A DNA stretch of 64,000 bases from Isoetes taiwanensis (GCA_021234155.1 JAJEKV010000050.1:4824550-4888549); one strand, 5' to 3'. Positions 23,342-35,147 are shown, counted from the first letter of the stretch. Notes: a model not told the origin generated them from the sequence alone. Numbers and translations: made by a program.

Positions 23342-23765
23342 CTAAGAGGCATAGAAATCTAACAGCTCATCAAATTGCCAGTTGAGCTGCCAGCTTCTGA
23401 TTCTTTTCTAAGAGCCATAACAAATGCTCAAACAGGACAAAGTCATATGGTACTGTGAGGCCTCCACTGTATTCAAATCCATATTCTTCAGCAGATCTAT
23501 CAAGCAATCCTCTCATCAAGGGGTAGCTCAAAACTGCAGTTGGCACAACAAATCTGCGCCTTTCCTCTCATTGCCACACAACATTGCCACAAACCTCCAA
23601 ACAAGATGCATCTTCCTCATAATCACTGTCCAAGTCATCAAAAGAAATGCGCTTGGACCCAAAAGAGCTGCTCCTGCTGCTACCGGAAGAACTTGATCTT
23701 AACAGCATGCTCTTTCTTTGCAGGAAGTTAGTGAACCTTTCTATTTTAGATCTGAAAGAAGCCAT
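23342..23765 (-). pseudogene. SAUR pseudogene C, recently broken
   Basis: The start codon at 23763-23765 and the first 58 codons (MASFRSKIERFTNF through DYEEDASCLEV) are clean. Deletions then remove SEMPEG and shift the frame, giving a stop at about 23568. The rest of the domain is still recognisable but in another frame. An extra T near 23370 shifts the C-terminal tail again. The promoter block (23984-24083) and the 3' flank are kept. The TATA position is weak (GGTTTTCTAGC instead of TTTTATAGC). A recent loss or an assembly error could both explain this. Confidence 0.8.
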
Positions 23766-23983
23766 GGCAAGGAAGAATTTGCAGATAAAAATATGTAACC
23801 AGAGAAGTAAAGAGAGAAGTGTTGGGGCATGGAAGACCAGGATCGGTTTTCTAGCCAGGACCAGGATGGGGACGCTGAGCAAGGATGATTGAGTACATGA
23901 TAAATGCATGGACCCCATTCTTCTTTGCACACATAAAATTGTCTGCACATCCCACCGTATGGTATGCTTCTTGTCTTAACAAA

Positions 23984-24083
23984 TTGCAACTGATAATTAC
24001 TTGGGCGGTAGAATGAAACTGTCTCAGCCCTAAGCAGTTGAAGGAGTGGGCCAAATGGTGTCAGGCATACCATGTGATGGATT
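23984..24083 (-). promoter_or_regulatory. Conserved SAUR upstream block (pseudogene C)
   Basis: CATCACATGGTATGCCTGAC, TTTGGCCCAC and a degenerate TACCGCCCAAGTAATTATC are kept on the minus strand although the gene downstream is broken. Confidence 0.5.
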
Positions 24084-24109
24084 TATGTATCTAATGCAAG
24101 GCGCACTCT

Positions 24110-25009
24110 ACCGGTTTCGGCAGTGCAGGCTGCAGCATAGCATAGACCTGTTCTGACTCTGAGCAAGATGGAAACCCAACATAATGAAGTTTACTTAATA
24201 GCCTACCTTAAAATAAGAACATTTGTCCTTGAATTTGAATATTCTTTCATCGATCTAATGCTTTTGCTGATACACCATGTCTAACTCCAACAACTTACGA
24301 AGAATGTCATATCAAAGAGACCTGTTAAAGATAGCATAATAGATGGAACATACTCAAATCACACGCATGGAGTCTACAAATGAGATTTTGACACAAAGTG
24401 ACCATGTGGAGATTCCATCTAAGGCTCAATAGCTTTTTTTTTTTAATCCTAAAGTCCTCTGCTTTATGCAACAGCAATGATTCTATTGGCAACATAAGGT
24501 GTTATGTATCATTAACAGTTTTTGAAGTTTTAAAAAAGTCTAATTCCTGATTGTGAGATAAAAACAATAGCTTATATATCAAGATCATACATGTGATAAC
24601 AACCAACATGCAGGCTAGACAAATTTTGCAAGCAACTAGTTGTTGGTTTCAGACAATGGGATTGGCCATGATAGATAAGTTAGTCGTGGCCCGCAAATTT
24701 GGGCTATGCAGCGCCATATATAACTTGCATATATAAGTAATGTGATTTATGTTTCCCATAATCACTTTCAGCACTTGTCCTAGATGTGCTTCATGAGGGG
24801 TTGCCTTTTGACAAGTTATGATGTTGAAATGATTTGACCAGCCCATGCAATATGCTTGCATATAATTGCATGTCCCACAAAAAAGAAAACTTATTTTTCT
24901 AAACTAGTTCTGATCTTGGCTAAAAAATGAAGGCCTTCATCTTATAAGGCAACCAGTTCTTTCTCTAGAGGTTTCTACTTTATTCCTTTCTTCTAGCTAG
25001 CACGAAGAA
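24110..25009. other. Intergenic, duplicated at about 3110-3990
   Basis: Non-coding AT-rich DNA with an 11-base T run at about 24434. A stretch at 24600-24860 is nearly identical to 3610-3850. No gene is seen. Confidence 0.5.
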
Positions 25010-25345
25010 ATGGCTTTTTTGATCGCTAAATTGCGCAGATTTTTTGAGTTTCTTGTGAGGAAAAATATGCTATCAAGATTGAATTCTTGGGGTAGTAGTA
25101 GTAGGTGCAGCTCATTATGCTAGGACAAGGAAGAAGCATTTTATTTGAGGTTTGGAAAGTCCCTGAAGGATGGGTGGAGATATGTGGGAGAACAAAGGCA
25201 AAGATTTGTTGTGTCCATGAACATTTTGAACTCCCCATTTATGAGAAGGCTGCTTGGCAAATCTGGAGAAAAGTGGATTTGAATAGAATGGAGGTCATCC
25301 CGTGTAAGCGAGTATTGTTTTGAACATTTGTTATAGCCTTTAAAC
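25010..25345 (+). pseudogene. SAUR pseudogene, MAF-type
   Basis: It starts MAFLIAKLRRFFEFLVRKNM then LSRLNSWG, with a stop soon after. Later frames give VPEGW, MYVGEQRQRFVVS-like and MRRLLGKSGEKW-like blocks. The family match is clear although at least two frameshifts separate the blocks. It represents a second SAUR subfamily in the cluster, with all copies found here dead (3994, 18047, 34430). Confidence 0.7.
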
Positions 25346-25439
25346 AAGGACAAAAAGCATGCAGCCCTCAAATAAAATGCTTCGGGGAAAAGATAAGGCC
25401 CTATCACTTCAAACGCATTATCACAACAAAATTAGGACC

Positions 25440-27040
25440 TTATCTTTTCCCGAAGTCGCTATAGTGACCACCAAGCAAAGTTTGCCGAGTTAACTTTATA
25501 TTGCTCAGGGTTTAAAGTAGCCCTGCTTGTATGCTGCCATGCAAACGCCCTTCCAAACTTTGTTCTCACTTTCTTATTTTTTACTCCATACTGATAAATT
25601 CTCTTTATCATATCATGCAGCTCATTTGCAAATTCAGGATGAATTTTGTTTCCTTTAACTTAGAGCTCCATACACTCAAAAAATCAGCTCTCGTGCATTC
25701 ATCCCAACGCAGAGTTGTTGGATCCCTTCCTTCATTGGATAACCCTCTGTAAACGTGGAACTCTGCCTCAGAGTTTGCAATTCGCATATCCTGCTATAAA
25801 CAAAGGGAAAAGCAATCAAATAGTTAGCAATCGACATATCCTATTAATAACAAAAGGAAAGCAAACGAAACTACTACCATACTTATTCAAAAGCTTTACC
25901 ACAACAAAATTAGGCCTTACCTTTTCCCTGAAGTCGCTGGTGTCTGTCGAATAAAAAGCAGAAGGGTTTTTGTCTAGTTCAAAGAGATTGAAATGCATGT
26001 TCATGTTTGCATCCATAATGCTGAAATGATGATAAACAGTCAGTAGAGCAGAAGCTATGATAAGCCATGATTTCAGTAGCTACTGATTTCGAATTCAGTA
26101 GGATAAGCCATGATTTTTTCTCTGCTCTGATGAATGATGGCACACGGAAACCTCCCTCGAAGAACCCATGAATTTGTGTGATGGGCAATGACGGAAAAAA
26201 GAAAAAGCTATTATAAAGACTTACGAGGGTGTTAGAGGTGCTTTGATAGCGCGAAAATGACCCCCAACTATATGCTTTCACTCGTGTGACGTCTCTCGAA
26301 ATGATAGTAGCTACAAATTCTTTATAGGTTCTTAAAGCTTGTTTAGCTCCTCTTGTTTCCTCGACTTCTCTCTTAAAGCATCATATACTTTTGATCTTAA
26401 GATATATACATCTACCTTTTCGCCATTATCTGCCCAAAAAACTATTTTAGAGGCCTCTTTGAATTCACCCTCTATAAATCTAGATCCTCCTCATGTGCTT
26501 CATTTCTTCCTTCAAGTTTTAGCAAATATTCTTCCACCTACCTCTTTTGTACAAGCAGTCTATCCACTATTGTAATGAGTTGTTCTAATGATCTAAAACT
26601 ATCCTTCAAGACATGTTTAATTGCTTTTATCTCTTCATTGAAATAGCAAGCTTGCTGCTTCACACCTTTATAACTCATACATTTTGAAGCAACAACGTAA
26701 TCTGTCAAGGAGGAATCCTTGCGTCCAGATTTGAATAGATCCTTAGCTAAACCCTTGAAGTTGTCCCAGTTAATCTATCTTCCATGTAAACTCAGGGCAA
26801 AAGTTCTGGCAAAGTATTTTGGTACATGCCAATTTGTGACTTCCCTCTTCTCAGAAACCATTCCATAAGCATCATAGAAAATCTTGTTCCAAGAAGCTTC
26901 ACAAAATGTTCTTTAGATCATTCTGATTCCATCAATTCCATCAGATTTGAAAAAGTGTATTTTGCATCTTTGCCTCTATCATGTTTGGCCTCCACAATTT
27001 AGACTCGTCTGCTAGCAGATGCCTCTTAGAACCTGGAAAA
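25440..27040 (-). pseudogene. Broken intron-containing gene, unknown family
   Basis: Minus-strand coding-like segments look like exons. One reads MDANMNMHFNLFELDKN and ends SDFREK followed by GTAAGG, a good donor (about 25921). The next begins after TTTATAG near 25788 and reads MRIANSEAEFHVYRGLSNEG, then RWDECTRADF. After a frameshift it continues with HPEFANELHDMIKRIYQYG. Further upstream (26.5-26.8 kb) is WDNFKGLAKDLFKSGRK with DYVVASKCMSYKGV nearby. A donor-flanking block is repeated near 25440 with the GT changed to AT. I do not recognise the family; it may be a host gene or DNA transposon. Confidence 0.35.
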
Positions 27041-27281
27041 ACCTCGAATGTTACCTGCCTCTTGTTTCTGTCATCCGAAGTCACATTGGATGGCCATTGA
27101 AGTGAAATGGAACATCCCCTTTTTCGCAGATCGAGTATCTGCTACAACTGGCTTGAACATTGCAAGAGAAATCGGTAGCAGGAATTTGATAGGAAGAGGA
27201 ATTCGGCAGCAAAAATCCTTTAATCGAGCTCAGCGCGGCAAGAAACAACCTCTAAATTGAATAAATTATTCTATTCTCTAA

Positions 27282-27764
27282 ATGTCTATTCTCAAATTAC
27301 ATGACAAGGACAATCTAACAGAATTCTTTGAGAAGTTTGATGCTATTATTGCAGACCTTGAAGGTGCAGAAGTAGTCTTGAATGAACAGTATCAAATTTT
27401 GGCGATTGCAGGGTCTGTTTCGCATAACTATTAGTTAGCTACTCTGTTGAGAAATGTAGCAGTATCAAAGGAACATGCCATTCAAACGGTGAGGACAGAA
27501 TTAGAGCAGATTGTGGATGATGAAGACCATTCAGCCGAGGTGTTGTACACAGGCAAATATAAAGGTAAAAAAGGGAATAACTATAATAATAATAAGGGTA
27601 AAGTTGGGCCATGCTACAACTGTGACATGTTTGGTCGTCTAAAAAATAATTGTCCTAAACTTGGAAAACAGGTTGTTTGCTACAATTGTGATGGCAAAGG
27701 ATGTGTGTCTACGAAGTGTCCTAGCCCCAGAGGGGGCTTTGCTAAAGGCAAGGGCAGAGGATGA
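27282..27764 (+). pseudogene. Copia gag with altered zinc knuckles
   Basis: The N-terminal part (27282-27432) reads like a copia gag helical region (DNLTEFFEKFDAIIADLEG) and is cut by a TAG at about 27433. The frame 27447-27764 carries two zinc-knuckle-like blocks, CYNCDMFGRLKNNC and CYNCDGKGCVSTKC. In both, the His of the CX2CX4HX4C consensus is replaced, by Arg and by Cys. A Gly/Arg-rich tail follows. Confidence 0.7.
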
Positions 27765-27919
27765 GGGGGAGAAGCTCATGGAGGTTATGGCAATAGGGGT
27801 AGAGGTGCTGTAATCCAGTAGTGAATCTCACTCAAGAAGCAAAGAATGATGAAGAGGAGCCTAATGAAGATGATGAGGGACGTAAATTTGAGTTGCATGC
27901 TTTAACACATAAGAAGAAT

Positions 27920-29144
27920 GATGGAAAATGCATGATTATAGATTCAGGAGCTGAGGACAGTAACTTGTTCCTTTAAAATGCTGAAAGACCAAAGGAAGAG
28001 GAGATGGACATGTTTAGTTAGGAAATGGAGAACTCCAGGAGATTGAAGATAGTGGAATGCTCGAGCTTTTTGACCTGGAGGGAAGGGTAGTTAAATTAAA
28101 GGATATATTTTGTGTTCTTATACTAGTTAGAAATTTAATTTCTATGTGCCAACTAGTTGACCTTGGGTACAATGTTGTCTTTGAAAAACTGCAATGTAAA
28201 GTGTTGAAGGATAATAAAACCACTTTTACTGGAAAACATGTTGGGAATTTGTTTGGCTTGGATGCATACCACTATTTATGAAGTCTCAACTTAGTTGCAT
28301 ATCCATCTCTTAAAACATGGCATGGAAGGCTATGTCATGTGAACCCCAGGATAGTAGAACAACTAATTAAACAAGGCTTGATCAATGCCCAAGGAAGCAA
28401 TGATGATAAGTTCAAATGTGCAGGCTGTTACTTAGCAAACAGGCTATTACTTGGCAAACATAACAGGCTCCCTTTTAAAAAATCTTCAAAACGGGCAAAT
28501 GAAATACTTGATCTGATGCACACAGATCTGTGTGGCCCATTGAATGTCACTAGCATGACAGGAACGAAATTTTTCATGACCTTCATTGATGATTTCAGTA
28601 GAAGAACAAAGGTTATTGTTTAAGGTCAAAAGACATGGCCTTTGAAGCTTTCAAGCAATACCTTAGTGAAGTTGAACTAGAAACAGGAAGGAAGCAAAAA
28701 CAGAGACATTAAGAAACAATTGACTTGTAGGTTCTCTCCTCAACAAAATGGGATTGCAGAGAGAAAGAACCATACCATTCTGAATGCTATGAGAAGCATG
28801 CTCAAGTACACTGGCCTGCCAAATTTTTCGTGGGAAGAAACAGTCAAAACATGAGTTTATGTACAAAATTTGCTACCTTCAACAAGTATAAATGGTGCTA
28901 TGTCCGAGATGCTTTGAAGTGGAAAGACATCTTGAGTTATAAGAAATTAAAAGCCCATGGATGTTTAGCTTTTGTGCATGTGCCAGAAGAGCTTAGGAAA
29001 AAGCTTGATGACCGAGCCTATATCTCATACTTAGTGGGATACGACGAACAGGCTAAAGCCTATAGGCTTTATGATCCAAAAGGTAAAAAGGTATTGGTAA
29101 GTAGAGATGTGGTATTTGATGAAACACAATACTTTGAGTCCTAA
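27920..29144 (+). pseudogene. Copia protease and integrase, disrupted
   Basis: The protease signature IDSGAED lies at about 27937. An open frame (28057-28281) follows, with text typical of the region before integrase. The integrase zinc domain (WHGRLCHVN, CAGC) and the start of the catalytic core (DLMHTDLCGPL, FIDDFSR) lie at 28314-28623. The stretch with the second catalytic Asp is deleted. The third residue is present in SPQQNGIAERKNH near 28745. Frame 28830-29144 gives the C-terminal AHGCLAFVHVP and YDPKGKKVLVSRDVVFDE blocks. Confidence 0.75.
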
Positions 29145-29640
29145 AACATTGAATGAAAGGAATGAAATGCAAAATCTCCCATACAGATCATTGGTTGGAT
29201 GTTTCGCATATATAGCCAACTGCTCAAGGCCTGGCATAGCATATATAGTTAACATGCTAAGCAAATACCTCAATGATCCAGACAAGAATCATTGGATTGC
29301 TGCAAAGGGAGTACTTGCCTAGGTACCTCAGGGGTGCAACAAATATTGGAATTACATTATGCATAGAAGACCGAAATGTCATAGCATACTGTGATGCTGA
29401 TTGGGGAGGGGATTTGGATCAGAAAAAATCCACCTCTAGATATTTAATATTCTTGGGGGGAGCATCAATAGCTTGAAAATGCAAAAGGGAAGCATCTACT
29501 GCCATGTCTAGTGCAGAAGTAGAATATGCCTATGCTACTTTAGCAACTAAAGAATTAATTTGGGAAAGGAGATTGATCACTGAGCTTGGTTCACACAAGA
29601 TCATGCCACTGAAATGTTCTGTGATTTTTTCATGAAAGAT
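29145..29640 (+). pseudogene. Copia RNase H region, frameshifted
   Basis: LPYRSLVGCFAYIANCSRPGI marks the very end of copia reverse transcriptase. It is followed by HWIAAKG, a shift into RYLRGATN, then AYCDADWGGDLDQKKSTS and SSAEVEYAY, the RNase H catalytic region. A stop interrupts after GGASIA at about 29476. The junction to the preceding integrase block is within about 15 bases, so the whole reverse transcriptase was removed. Confidence 0.75.
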
Positions 29641-29672
29641 CCAAACCTATCGAGTTGGAACTTCATTTCATA

Positions 29673-30551
29673 AGAATAGAATAGAATAGAATAGTTTTTT
29701 AACGTCCACGAAGACCAATAGGTCATGGGACCCATACAATGGGCTAGTACAATCATTACTACTAGGATTAAAAAACCCCTGCCTCAAAAGGTTTTCAAGG
29801 GAAAAACCTTTGCAGTAATGATGATACTAGACAAGCTTAGATAATGACTACTGAGGGTTCAGTAATTGCAGACGTTTATCTAGAACCTCAAGTATGTATA
29901 ATGCCAAGTCATGCACAGATGGTGCGCTGAGAAGTTGTGGAAGCGTGGAATGGAATGCTAAGGTCGAAAAATGATTCCGGACTATCTCAAAAGCAGGGCA
30001 ACTTAGAAGAGTATGGCTTTCATCTTCAATAACCCATGAATCGCGGCAAAAGCACATAGTCTCGCTTCTCGCGGCAATTGCGGCCGCTCCCATCTACACC
30101 GTGCCTCAATCCAGAACTGTGGGACCCCGCGGCGAATTGATGCAATAGCTACAAGCTTGTTCTGGACAATGAAGCAAGCAAATAAGCTTGGGGCCCCTGG
30201 TGCCAAAGTGGGATTTATGTGTGCATGATAATGACCAGTTTTCACTTGGGCCAAAGTAACTGCGTCCCATATCTTTTGAGAAAAACGACCATTAAGATAT
30301 TGTTGCAAAAGCTCAGGATCAGAACTGGCAAGCATCAGGCAGTGCTCTGGTTGCACAGCCCAACGGGCAAACCATATAGTGCAATGCTCTTTCCAACATC
30401 GTTTCAAACGCTGAGGAGATTCAGCCATGGCAAGTGCAAGAACAGGATACCTAACGTCATCCATGTGGTGCACCTTGTAGATATAGTGGAGATGGCGCTT
30501 CATGGCAGAATGTTGAAGAGGCCAAAAACCTGTAGAAACGAGAATAATCAA
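29673..30551 (-). mobile_element. LINE 3' fragment with (TATTC)n tail
   Basis: On the minus strand a frame (30003-30551) reads into a region with WERPQLPREARLC. In the next frame there is IEDESHTLLSCPAFE (29848-30093), the Cys/His block found at the C terminus of many LINE ORF2 proteins. The end is CGTGGACGTTAAAAAACTA followed by (TATTC)n at 29673-29695. The endonuclease and reverse transcriptase are missing, as in a typical 5'-truncated insertion. A frameshift separates the two halves. Confidence 0.65.
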
Positions 30552-31514
30552 ATTAACATATGTGAACCGTGCAAATCAACTAGTTGACATCATGACCAAG
30601 GCCTTACTAAAATAAAGTTTATTTTCTTGAGGGATAAAATACAGTGTACAACCTATGACATTAAGGGGGGGAAGAATATGAGATTGAAGCTTGAATGATG
30701 GGAATATGAATAGGTGGTGAAGGAAATTGCAATGATACAAGACCATGGTCTTCTTATATTGCATACAAAAAGGGGGTCGAGAAAGATTCATGCCTATTTA
30801 GGTGATAAGTGCCCTATTATTGAAGATGACTCTTAAAGATAGTTGTAAGTTAAATTGAAAGTAAATTAGACGGTCCAATATATTGGAGCCAAGCAGCTTT
30901 TGAATTTGAGGGTTTCCAATTCGGTCGGATCTCTAGAGGTCGGCCCGGCATAGCTGTCCGACTGAGCAATTTAAATATAAGGAGAATGAATAGGATTAGG
31001 TATAATTTGGTTTTGAGTTTATTCTGAGATTGGGAGACAAGGCTTGGGCTCTCCAAGATTCAGATTACATTGCTACAGTGTTTCGGGGTAGTCTCATTGC
31101 TACGACAACTTACTGTAGCATTTAAACTATAATTGAAACTTTATTCTACCATCATTATTTTGACTCATTGTTATTGAAGCCGTCTCATTACAAGTGTCCA
31201 CTAAAATCTTAGAGTCATTTTGCTTAGATAAATATTGCCTAGTATAATCTCTTCATTTATGTGGATTAGCTTACTTAGTTCAGGAATATCTGACATTACA
31301 TCAAACTAGCCCAACGGAGTTCTGAGTTAGCCAAAGTACGTGAAGCTCGCTTACCATGTAAATGGGTAGTATACAAAAATGGTCATGCAGTTATTCTTGG
31401 GCATCCACCTATCGATCTAAATTTGTCATTAGATCATTTTTTGGCATGGTAATTGTCTGACTAAATGGCTTGCTTAGCCTCATTTATTCGTTGTACTTTG
31501 ATTTTGTTTAATTT
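30552..31514. other. No recognisable gene
   Basis: AT-rich intergenic sequence with short frames only. Confidence 0.4.
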
Positions 31515-31610
31515 GGGCTTCAGGACCTAATTATTGCACCATCCCATAGCCCTTTCAGGTTTTCGTGGACGGTAAAATATTATCTATTTATCTGTCTGTC
31601 TGTCTGACAT
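31515..31610 (+). mobile_element. Retroposon 3' end with TATC/TGTC tail
   Basis: A short end with CGTGGACGGTAAAATATTATC runs into mixed (TATC)n and (TGTC)n repeats. It matches the 3' ends at 13110, 29700 (minus) and 41750. The body upstream is not recognisable. Confidence 0.5.
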
Positions 31611-32783
31611 AATTTGGTAGGGATGTTGGTAGCATTAAAGAAAAGGAGGGATCTTAGTTGAAAGCCATATTGATTTGCTTCAGATCGTTTCCCCCAGCAA
31701 ATAATCATCGCCAACTACAAACCAATTTTTTTTGCGCATATGCTAAATCTAATGTCAAAGAAACACTGCCAATAAATGTGTCAATTAATTCATCTAACTT
31801 GTGAGAAATCCACTCAAGTCTAATCTAATACACAAGGCGACCTTCCGCCAAAGGAATTGAAATAAGCAAGCATGCCTTTATATGAACTTCTTGGATGATC
31901 TATCTCTAATCTAGAGAACCTTTGCTATGCATTTAGTGCTTCTCCATAGCTATAAAAGAATCTCTTTGAAACATAATTCAAAATCCAAAGCCTCCAATTT
32001 AAGTAGCTTTGTAGATAAATAAAATCAAAAGATGTGCAAAATCAGGTGTGCATTTCATGGATGCATTTCATACATGATAGCTGTTGAAATTGCTCTTATT
32101 GTAGCTTGAGCAAAATATTACAATGAATGGTTATAAAATCCTTAGATACGTTTGAAAGTTTGGGTGATTACCAGATCCAGAGCCTGCCATTTGTGACACG
32201 CACTATTCCAACCGACATTTCTAGAAATATTTCACCAAGCAATGGCATCAAAATAAATATAGCAAATATTTGGCCCGCCCAATCCATATACTATGTCTTA
32301 ATAGAATTGAATTGAATTGGATGGATGAAAGGATGGATGGGTGGATAGGGGCGATGTTTTGCTAAACCCTCTGTCATTGTGTGTGCTTGTGAACCTTTAG
32401 CTAGATATACTACTAGGGTCATTCCACATGATATTTCTCGTCGGCCATAATGATCTCGAAGATGGCTCTTGCTGAATAAAATTCGCGGAAAACTAGCTAA
32501 GATGTGCGATCCTTTACCCAAGGGTTGCAAATAGACAAGTTTGATTAAATCTTCCAGACTATGTATGGGAGGCATAAACAGGTCAAGTGCTCTTAACAAT
32601 CTATCTCAGAATCCGTGTGGTTATGCATGCATATAGAATACCCTTAGCTTTTGGTAAGTGGATAACTAAATGATTAATTCTTATATGTTTTAATCAGATG
32701 TTCACTTGCAAAGAAAGACAGTTCATAATCTGAAGAAACACCTCAAGATAACATTATGACAAAACTTGGAGTATAATTGATCA
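31611..32783. other. Intergenic, no recognisable gene
   Basis: AT-rich sequence with GAATT and GGATG short repeats at about 32305-32345. The last 60 bases are the 3' flank of gene D. Confidence 0.4.
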
Positions 32784-32797
32784 CCCAGAATTTGGGG
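32784..32797 (-). promoter_or_regulatory. 3' UTR palindrome of gene D, imperfect
   Basis: CCCAGAATTTGGGG lies beside CAGTTTCTGTACA about 35 bases after the stop codon. It is a weaker form of the palindrome after genes B and E. Confidence 0.35.
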
Positions 32798-32829
32798 CAG
32801 TTTCTGTACAGAACGTTATGGGAGGTCTC

Positions 32830-33276
32830 CTAGTAAGAGTTATAGAAATCTAAGAGCTCATCAATTGCCAGTTGAGCTGCCTGCTTCTGGTTTTTTTCCA
32901 AAAGCCATAGAAAGTGCTCAAACAAAACAGGGTCACATGGTATGGTGAGTCCTCCACTGTATTCAAATCCATATTCTTCAGCGGATCTGTCAAGCAATCT
33001 TCTCATCAAGGAATGGCTCAAAACAGCAATTGGCACAACAAATCTCTGTCTTTGCTCTCCCACATACATTGCCACACATGGCATTTCTGAAACATCAGGC
33101 CAATTCTCCTCATAATCACTGTCCAAATCACTCATTTGCCTTTGTGATTCAAAAGAACCATGTTTGGACCAAAAGGAGCTTCTCCTGCTACTGCCCCAAG
33201 AGCTTGATCTTGATAGCATGCTCTTCCCTTGCAGGAAATCAGAGAATCTTTGCAATTTAGATTTTAAAGAAGCCAT
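32830..33276 (-). CDS. SAUR family protein (gene D), MPEGC shortened to MPC
   Basis: This encodes a 148-residue SAUR protein with a Ser-rich N terminus (MASLKSKLQRFSDFL). The acidic stretch is DLDSDYEENWPD and the domain contains VAMYVGEQRQRFVVP, LLDRSAEEYGFEY and FEHFLWLL. The conserved MPEGCV entry to the domain lacks Glu-Gly and reads MPCV, an in-frame loss of six bases shared with the pseudogene at 19442. The C terminus ends YNSY. The frame is open. A TATAAATCC box lies on the minus strand at about 33349. Function as for gene A, with some doubt because the loop before the first beta strand is altered. Confidence 0.88.
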   Translation of the reverse strand: MASLKSKLQRFSDFLQGKSMLSRSSSWGSSRRSSFWSKHGSFESQRQMSDLDSDYEENWPDVSEMPCVAMYVGEQRQRFVVPIAVLSHSLMRRLLDRSAEEYGFEYSGGLTIPCDPVLFEHFLWLLEKNQKQAAQLAIDELLDFYNSY

Positions 33277-33499
33277 GGCAAGCAGTAGGAAGTAAGACTG
33301 TGAAGAAGAAGAAGGAAGTGTTGGAATATGGAAGAGCAGGGCTTGGATTTATAGTCTGGATGGAAATACTGCAACAAGGACGAGTGAGTACATAGTAAAT
33401 TAATGGACCCCATTCTTTTTTTCATCACATGCGTTTGTCTGCGCATTCAAACGAATCATATTGTTTGTCTTACTTCCGGCATTGCTTGTCAATTGCGAC

Positions 33500-33592
33500 T
33501 GATAATTACTTGCTGGTACAATGGAATTGTCCCAGCCACAAGGTAGGTTTTGAGTGGGCCAAAAAGCACCAGGCATGGCATGTGATGGATTC
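33500..33592 (-). promoter_or_regulatory. Conserved SAUR upstream block (gene D)
   Basis: It has the same ordered motifs as gene A: CATCACATGCCATGCCTGG, then TTTGGCCCAC, then GTACCAGCAAGTAATTATC. In the arm-1 partner (about 19180-19230) the GGCCCA part is deleted, consistent with that copy being dead. Confidence 0.5.
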
Positions 33593-34429
33593 TTGTATGT
33601 GATGCCTAGTTGAGAGCTAAATATCTACACTAAGAACTAGAGGATAAGTTGTGGGTGCAGCACAGTGTATTACTGAAATGTCTGGCATAGGTTGCCTTTT
33701 GCAGGTTTCCATGTCCAACTTTAAGAACTTAACAAGAATGAACGCAGTAACAGATAGCATATTGTAATATAAAACTTATCAGCTATCAATACAGTATATA
33801 ACATATCTGCTAACAGTTCCTGCAGGTTGCAACTAACCCCTATTCTTCCATTGGAATACTTTATGCCAGTAATTTTCGAAATTCTATTTCGTGCAGCAAC
33901 ATAAGTTAAGCTTGAGATAAGAACTGAGATAAGAGCATCATAGACGGGCAATCGCGATCGATATACATTTAAAAGACATAGTGATCACGTGATATCGCTG
34001 ACAGCATACCAAGGAACAATCTTGAAAGCATCTAGCTGGTGGGTTGAAATACATTGGCCATGATACATTATTTCACAGCCTCACACAACCTGCATAGCAA
34101 TGAAATCTTTTGTTTCCTCATTCATCTTTAGCGCGTGCCCTGGACAGTGATTTGTGCTTGCTGACAAATTTTGTTCATAGAAAGGTAAGGCCAGCCCCAC
34201 TGTGGCCATGCTAGACCTGTTATGCTTGGAGACAAACTGCATGTGCTACATAGGAGAAAATTTATCGTCCTTCGTACTTGTCCTTACGTCCGTTCTTGCT
34301 TATGAAATGAAATTGAATGCAATCAGTACCTTTCTTCTAGCACAAAGAAATCAGTTCTCCGTAATTTATTCATTTCTTAGCACAAAAAAGGGCTGACTTG
34401 AAGACTAAGTTTTTCTATACAGTTCGCTG
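33593..34429. other. Arm-2 intergenic DNA
   Basis: Non-coding sequence paired with 18345-19170. No gene is seen. Confidence 0.5.
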
Positions 34430-34750
34430 TGAATATTTTTGTAATTGCTTAACAAGAAAGAATTGCTAGCAAGATCAAATTCTTGGGCTCTGAGATTTGG
34501 AAAGTCCCTAAAGAATGTATGGAAATATATGTGCAGTGAGCTTTGGGAAGTCCCTGAATATATTTGTGGGAAATATATGTTATTTAAGCCATCCATCTAT
34601 TAGAAGACTGCTTGATAGTTGAAGCAGCATCAATTTGATATGATTATTTGTGAGGCCTTGTTGTTTGATGTCATGTCATTTGCAAAAAGACACAGAAGCA
34701 TGCAGCCCAAATCCAGATTGATGATCTGCTAGATTCCTATCATGAATGTA
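34430..34750 (+). pseudogene. SAUR pseudogene, MAF-type
   Basis: Plus-strand pieces give KKELLARSNSWALRFGKS, KECMEIYV, a second FGKS/PEYICGKYM-like repeat, a HPSIRRLLDS-like block and a final DDLLDSYH. These follow SAUR order but with stops and shifts. It is the inverted partner of 18047-18340. Confidence 0.6.
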
Positions 34751-35147
34751 AAATTTTGGCTTGATGTACAGATAGATCCAGTTTGGGACGATGAATCAAG
34801 CCGATACAATCAATTAAACTCTTACCTGTTCTTATGTAAATATTTTATTTACTCTTATCTTGTATTTGCACGAATGTAATGACAGAAAAATGCGTATTTG
34901 ATTTTGTTTATAGCCAGAACTGCTACGCAGGATCGCAATAAAGAAGTGGTAATGCTGATTTTGGATGTCATTAAACAGATAATGTTGCAAATATGAAGAG
35001 TCTGACAAGATGAGATATAATGCATGGTAATATAGAATGAAAGAAGCATGTATTTTCTCATATAAGCACACATGTCTCAAACCCAGAATTAAAATGTCTC
35101 TTACACAGCAGACATAAACATGAGAAGAAGCTTAAACTTGCATAACT

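Larger units (their letters stand above)
27282..29640 (+). mobile_element. Ty1/copia retrotransposon relic lacking reverse transcriptase
   Basis: The order gag, protease, integrase, RNase H is that of copia elements. The reverse transcriptase expected between integrase and RNase H is absent. The central part of integrase is also deleted. No LTR, primer-binding site or polypurine tract could be assigned to it. The 5' end lies against the broken gene at 25.4-27.0 kb and the 3' end against a LINE fragment. Confidence 0.8.

Noticed and set aside
30219-30587. 122-codon plus-strand frame
   Set aside because: It lies opposite the LINE C-terminal coding region and has no motif of its own.
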